In this document: piece after piece, positions 61,937 through 64,000 of the stretch | Numbering within the stretch: the stretch's first letter is position 1 | Layout of the letters: every line of letters starts with the position of its first letter | Source of the DNA: Paenibacillus allorhizosphaerae | GTDB lineage: Bacteria; Bacillota; Bacilli; Paenibacillales; NBRC-103111 | Direction: 5' to 3' | Assembly (NCBI RefSeq): GCF_910594985.1 | Contig: NZ_CAJVCE010000018.1 | Coordinates: forward strand, 86,184-150,183 | Length of the DNA stretch: 64,000 nt | The notes under the pieces: model-generated | What the model saw: only the letters and a program-made list of their open reading frames with translations | The model's database searches: none | What the model was told of the DNA's origin: nothing | Translations under genes and position numbers: made by a program

Positions 61937-62345
61937 ATGATATATAGTAGTACAGAATGTGCAATTGAATATGCCCAACGTGGTGCAATTGATGATTGGA
62001 TTTAGTTATTTCTTAGAAATGATGAAAAAAAATTGCATTGGCTGACGGGTAATTGCAGAAAAAGAGGTACTATATCGGTCCGGTCGTAACGGATATATCC
62101 GAGTTTGGAGTTGAAGAAGGGGCTCCATCGTAACTCTAAAATCGGGGAAAGTTTTGCCAATTTCGGAAAAGAAACGCCCATATAAAGTTTCCTCTAGTAT
62201 TTCTTCTTTCGAAGGAGTACCAACTAATGGCACTGACCCTGACTGTGTAACTACTGAATTTGTTTCAATGATGAGTAATAAGCAGGATACTTACAATGCA
62301 AATTTGTTAATATTAGGGGAATTAACAGCATTTGAATAGGAATTT
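61937..62345 (+). pseudogene. Decayed gene of unknown family
   Basis: ATG 61937 follows AAGGAGTGG and encodes MIYSSTECAIEYAQRGAIDD, then a stop at ~62003. Other frames continue with LFLRNDEKK, YIGPVVTDISEFGVEEGAPS and SISSFEGVPTNGTDPDCVTT, ending near 62340. The pieces read as one ~130-aa protein broken by several frameshifts. No known family was recognised. Confidence 0.55.
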
Positions 62346-62603
62346 TGCACGTCTAAATTAAAAACAAATCTGGAAGAGCCTGTGTTTGAAAAAATTTATA
62401 TTTGGTACTGCTTTTGGATCGTAATTTCTGCTTCGTTGTTGCGTTTGCCTCCGACTCAATCCATGCGTTTTTATTTCCTATTAAGTTTCGGTTCAATGAG
62501 CAGAGTATTGAAATAGGAAACGAATATCAGGTTCTAAATTATAAATGGCAGTGTGGTTACTCTTCCATGGAAGAAAGCTTCAAATCTATTTGGGGGCGAC
62601 ATA

Positions 62604-62792
62604 ATGGATGAGAAAGCTTGGATAGACGAAATGCTGAAGTTATATAGCGATGAAAGTTTCAAACTGTTGTCATATGATAATGTGAAAGCAGACTTTGACG
62701 ACGGCAGTTTTAATTACGGGCATGCAGACCTAACTTGTGTTTTGGATGGGAGTCCTTTGAAAGTTAGGACAATTGTAACAGGTAACATTTAG
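62604..62792 (+). CDS. Small hypothetical protein (62 aa)
   Basis: ATG 62604 has GGGGG seven bases upstream. The product (MDEKAWIDEMLKLYSDESF ... IVTGNI) is acidic and soluble. A longer open frame extends to 62553, but the ribosome site supports 62604. Surrounding DNA (62346-62603 and 62793-62919) contains fragments of other ORFs without clear starts; this may be a truncated gene. Confidence 0.45.
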   Translation: MDEKAWIDEMLKLYSDESFKLLSYDNVKADFDDGSFNYGHADLTCVLDGSPLKVRTIVTGNI

Positions 62793-62919
62793 ATTAAATG
62801 GTAATCCCAAACAAATTTGTGCTTTCCATCCTTCAGAAACGAAACCTAATTCAATTCCGGAATTAGCAATGTGGAACAAACTGGTTTGTGGTGGTGCAAC
62901 ATTCTAAGAAAAATGTTTC

Positions 62920-62992
62920 ACTAACGGAGTACGATAGCGTGGAGCTGCCACAAGGACAGCTCCTTTTTGAGGTTCATTGAAGTAACGGGCAG
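62920..62992. repeat. 73-bp terminator-bearing repeat, copy B
   Basis: It starts ACTAACGGAGTACGATAGCG, carries a GGAGCTG/CAGCTCC hairpin with five T residues (62941-62968), and ends GAAGTAACGGGCAG. It closely matches copy A at 60917-60989. Confidence 0.75.
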
Positions 62993-63098
62993 AAGAGTGT
63001 GGTGGAACGGCTATTTATTATCGCTCTCTATTTTGCCAGAGTAACACATCCGCTTCACTTACAATATGATGAGTCTAGAAATCTAAAGAGGTGAGCCA

Positions 63099-63542
63099 AT
63101 GGCAGTCGTAAAAGCCAGGAAACAGGATATTGATATGTTGGCAAGGTTGCTTCGAGCTGAAGCTGAGACCGAAGGTGAACTGGGCATGCTCCTTGTTGGG
63201 AATGTTGGCATTAACCGAGTAAGAGCGAATTGCTCCGATTTTAAAGGAATCCGGACAATTCCCCAAATGATCAACCAGCCGCATGCGTTTGAAGCGTTGC
63301 AGCATGGTTTGTACTATCAAAACGCAAGAGAGAGGGAACGCCGCCTAGCGCAACGGGCTGTGAATGGGGAGCGGAATTGGCCAGGCAAATTCTCCCTATG
63401 GTATTTCCGCCCAGGAACGTTCGAAAATCCCGGGCCATGTCCGCCAACTTGGTATAACCAGCCGCTCGTAGGGCGATGGAAGAAGCATTGTTTTTATGAA
63501 CCGACCGCGAAAGAATGTGAAAGTGTATATACTACGTTTTAA
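63099..63542 (+). CDS. cwlJ: Spore cortex-lytic cell wall hydrolase CwlJ
   Basis: A 147-aa hydrolase of the SleB/CwlJ superfamily, near-identical in length and blocks to CwlJ: LARLLRAEAETEGELGMLL, VGNVGINRVRANCSDFKG, QPHAFEALQHG, NGERNWPGKFSLWYFRPG, and a C-terminal FYEPTAKECESVYTTF. The early Glu residues (RAEAETEGE) include the catalytic one. CwlJ is usually made in the mother cell, sits in the spore coat and degrades cortex during germination, so a sigma-E promoter is expected, but I did not locate it. ATG 63099 follows AAAGAGGTG. Confidence 0.94.
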   Translation: MAVVKARKQDIDMLARLLRAEAETEGELGMLLVGNVGINRVRANCSDFKGIRTIPQMINQPHAFEALQHGLYYQNARERERRLAQRAVNGERNWPGKFSLWYFRPGTFENPGPCPPTWYNQPLVGRWKKHCFYEPTAKECESVYTTF

Positions 63543-63672
63543 TTTTATAAACGAAAAGAGCTCAGGATCTCTTAACCTGACTTGTCACAGCCATGTGTCG
63601 GTTATCACGGTCATTATTCGGAAACTATACCGACGTGACATGCCGTCCGAAGTCCTATTATAGGATCAACAA

Positions 63673-63730
63673 GTTCTTGTCATTTGTCAATGTCAAGGAC
63701 ATTGTCCGGTTCCCGATCGGTGACAAGAAC
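63673..63730. repeat. Inverted repeat of TGACAAGAAC type
   Basis: GTTCTTGTCA (63673-63682) and TGACAAGAAC (63721-63730) are perfect inverted 10-mers 38 bp apart, related to the repeats at 22832, 56353 and 57455. No gene is supported between 63543 and 64000; the open frame 63593-63820 has no ribosome site or recognisable content. Confidence 0.55.
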
Positions 63731-64000
63731 ACGAGCCAAAGTCGGAAACGCCACCCCATCGAAAAGAACGACGTTTTTCAAGAGCTTGAAGTGGGCCGAC
63801 GATCACGACCGGATAAGTAGCATGGGAACATGCATATGATCAAATCTATGTGTTTGACGACAAACTGATCTCGAGAAAGCTACCCCGAAAATTTCACATA
63901 GCATAGATCTAAAATTGGCAATACGAAACTAAGCCCAGCTTTAGTGTTTTTTTAAAAACTGTGCTTCATAGAATTTATGTGAAATCAAGATGGTTACGAG

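Noticed and set aside
63593..63820. Plus-strand ORF near the window end
   Set aside because: No ribosome site; it overlaps the TGACAAGAAC inverted repeat and resembles no family.
1..64000. CRISPR arrays, tRNA or rRNA genes, prophage modules
   Set aside because: No regular spaced repeats, cloverleaf-like sequences, rRNA signatures or phage structural genes were recognised by eye.

Overview
The window reads as a chromosome segment of an endospore-forming Firmicute, most likely Paenibacillus or a close relative. Supporting signs are a CwlJ-type spore cortex hydrolase at 63099-63542, many sugar ABC-transporter lipoproteins and glycoside hydrolases in small regulated islands, strong AGGAGG-type ribosome binding sites, frequent TTG/GTG starts, and relics of IS1182 and IS110 transposases. 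No tRNA, rRNA or CRISPR array was seen.

Layout. 1-8.2 kb: ArsR-like regulator, an FAD-dependent oxidoreductase (minus strand), a broken YesN-type response regulator and solute-binding-protein (SBP) fragments, a Crp/Fnr regulator with a metallo-beta-lactamase-fold hydrolase, and a carboxylesterase. 8.3-15.4 kb: a biotin-independent malonate decarboxylase operon (mdcA, mdcB, mdcC, a fused mdcD-mdcE, mdcG, mdcH) with a divergent LysR regulator and no malonate transporter. 15.6-22.8 kb: GntR/LacI-type regulator, orphan sugar-binding lipoprotein, GH43 and GH2 glycosidases. 22.8-23.2 kb: IS110 relic. 23.4-28.9 kb: RpiR/SIS regulator, SIS-domain isomerase-like protein, BadF-type kinase, ceramidase-like hydrolase, decayed SBP, and an endonuclease/exonuclease/phosphatase-fold hydrolase followed by a decayed second copy. 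28.9-30.8 kb: divergent LysR and alpha/beta hydrolase. 31.3-34.9 kb: a chimeric M81-aminotransferase ORF, SMP-30 lactonase, RidA, CBM9-like protein, IclR regulator. 35.0-47.3 kb: AraC regulator divergent from a long run containing a six-hairpin glycosidase split by an in-frame stop, SDR, creatininase-family hydrolase, an unknown protein, a second FAD oxidoreductase, SBP, two permeases (the first frameshifted) and a Tat-exported beta-helix protein. 47.4-64 kb: looser accessory region with an IS1182 relic, metallophosphoesterase, TetR operon with two DUF3995-like membrane proteins, alcohol dehydrogenase, Bcr/CflA efflux pump, broken methionine aminopeptidase, HxlR regulator with its probable target, Nudix hydrolase, GyrI-like protein, several decayed small genes and cwlJ.

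Functionally, the window is a chain of local carbon-source modules. Each pairs a regulator (LysR, GntR/LacI, RpiR, IclR, AraC) with hydrolases, oxidoreductases or transport parts. The strongest fully assigned pathway is malonate decarboxylation to acetate and CO2. The most unusual module is 36.0-47.3 kb, where a glycosidase, SDR, creatininase-fold enzyme, FAD oxidoreductase, unknown 373-aa protein, ABC importer and beta-helix protein suggest uptake and oxidative breakdown of an unidentified glycan or sugar derivative.

A second theme is decay. At least a dozen genes are truncated, fused or interrupted by single lesions. Some could be sequencing or assembly errors (single-base losses in the permease and the aminopeptidase). 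Others, such as the fused M81-aminotransferase and the response-regulator/SBP junction, look like real deletions.
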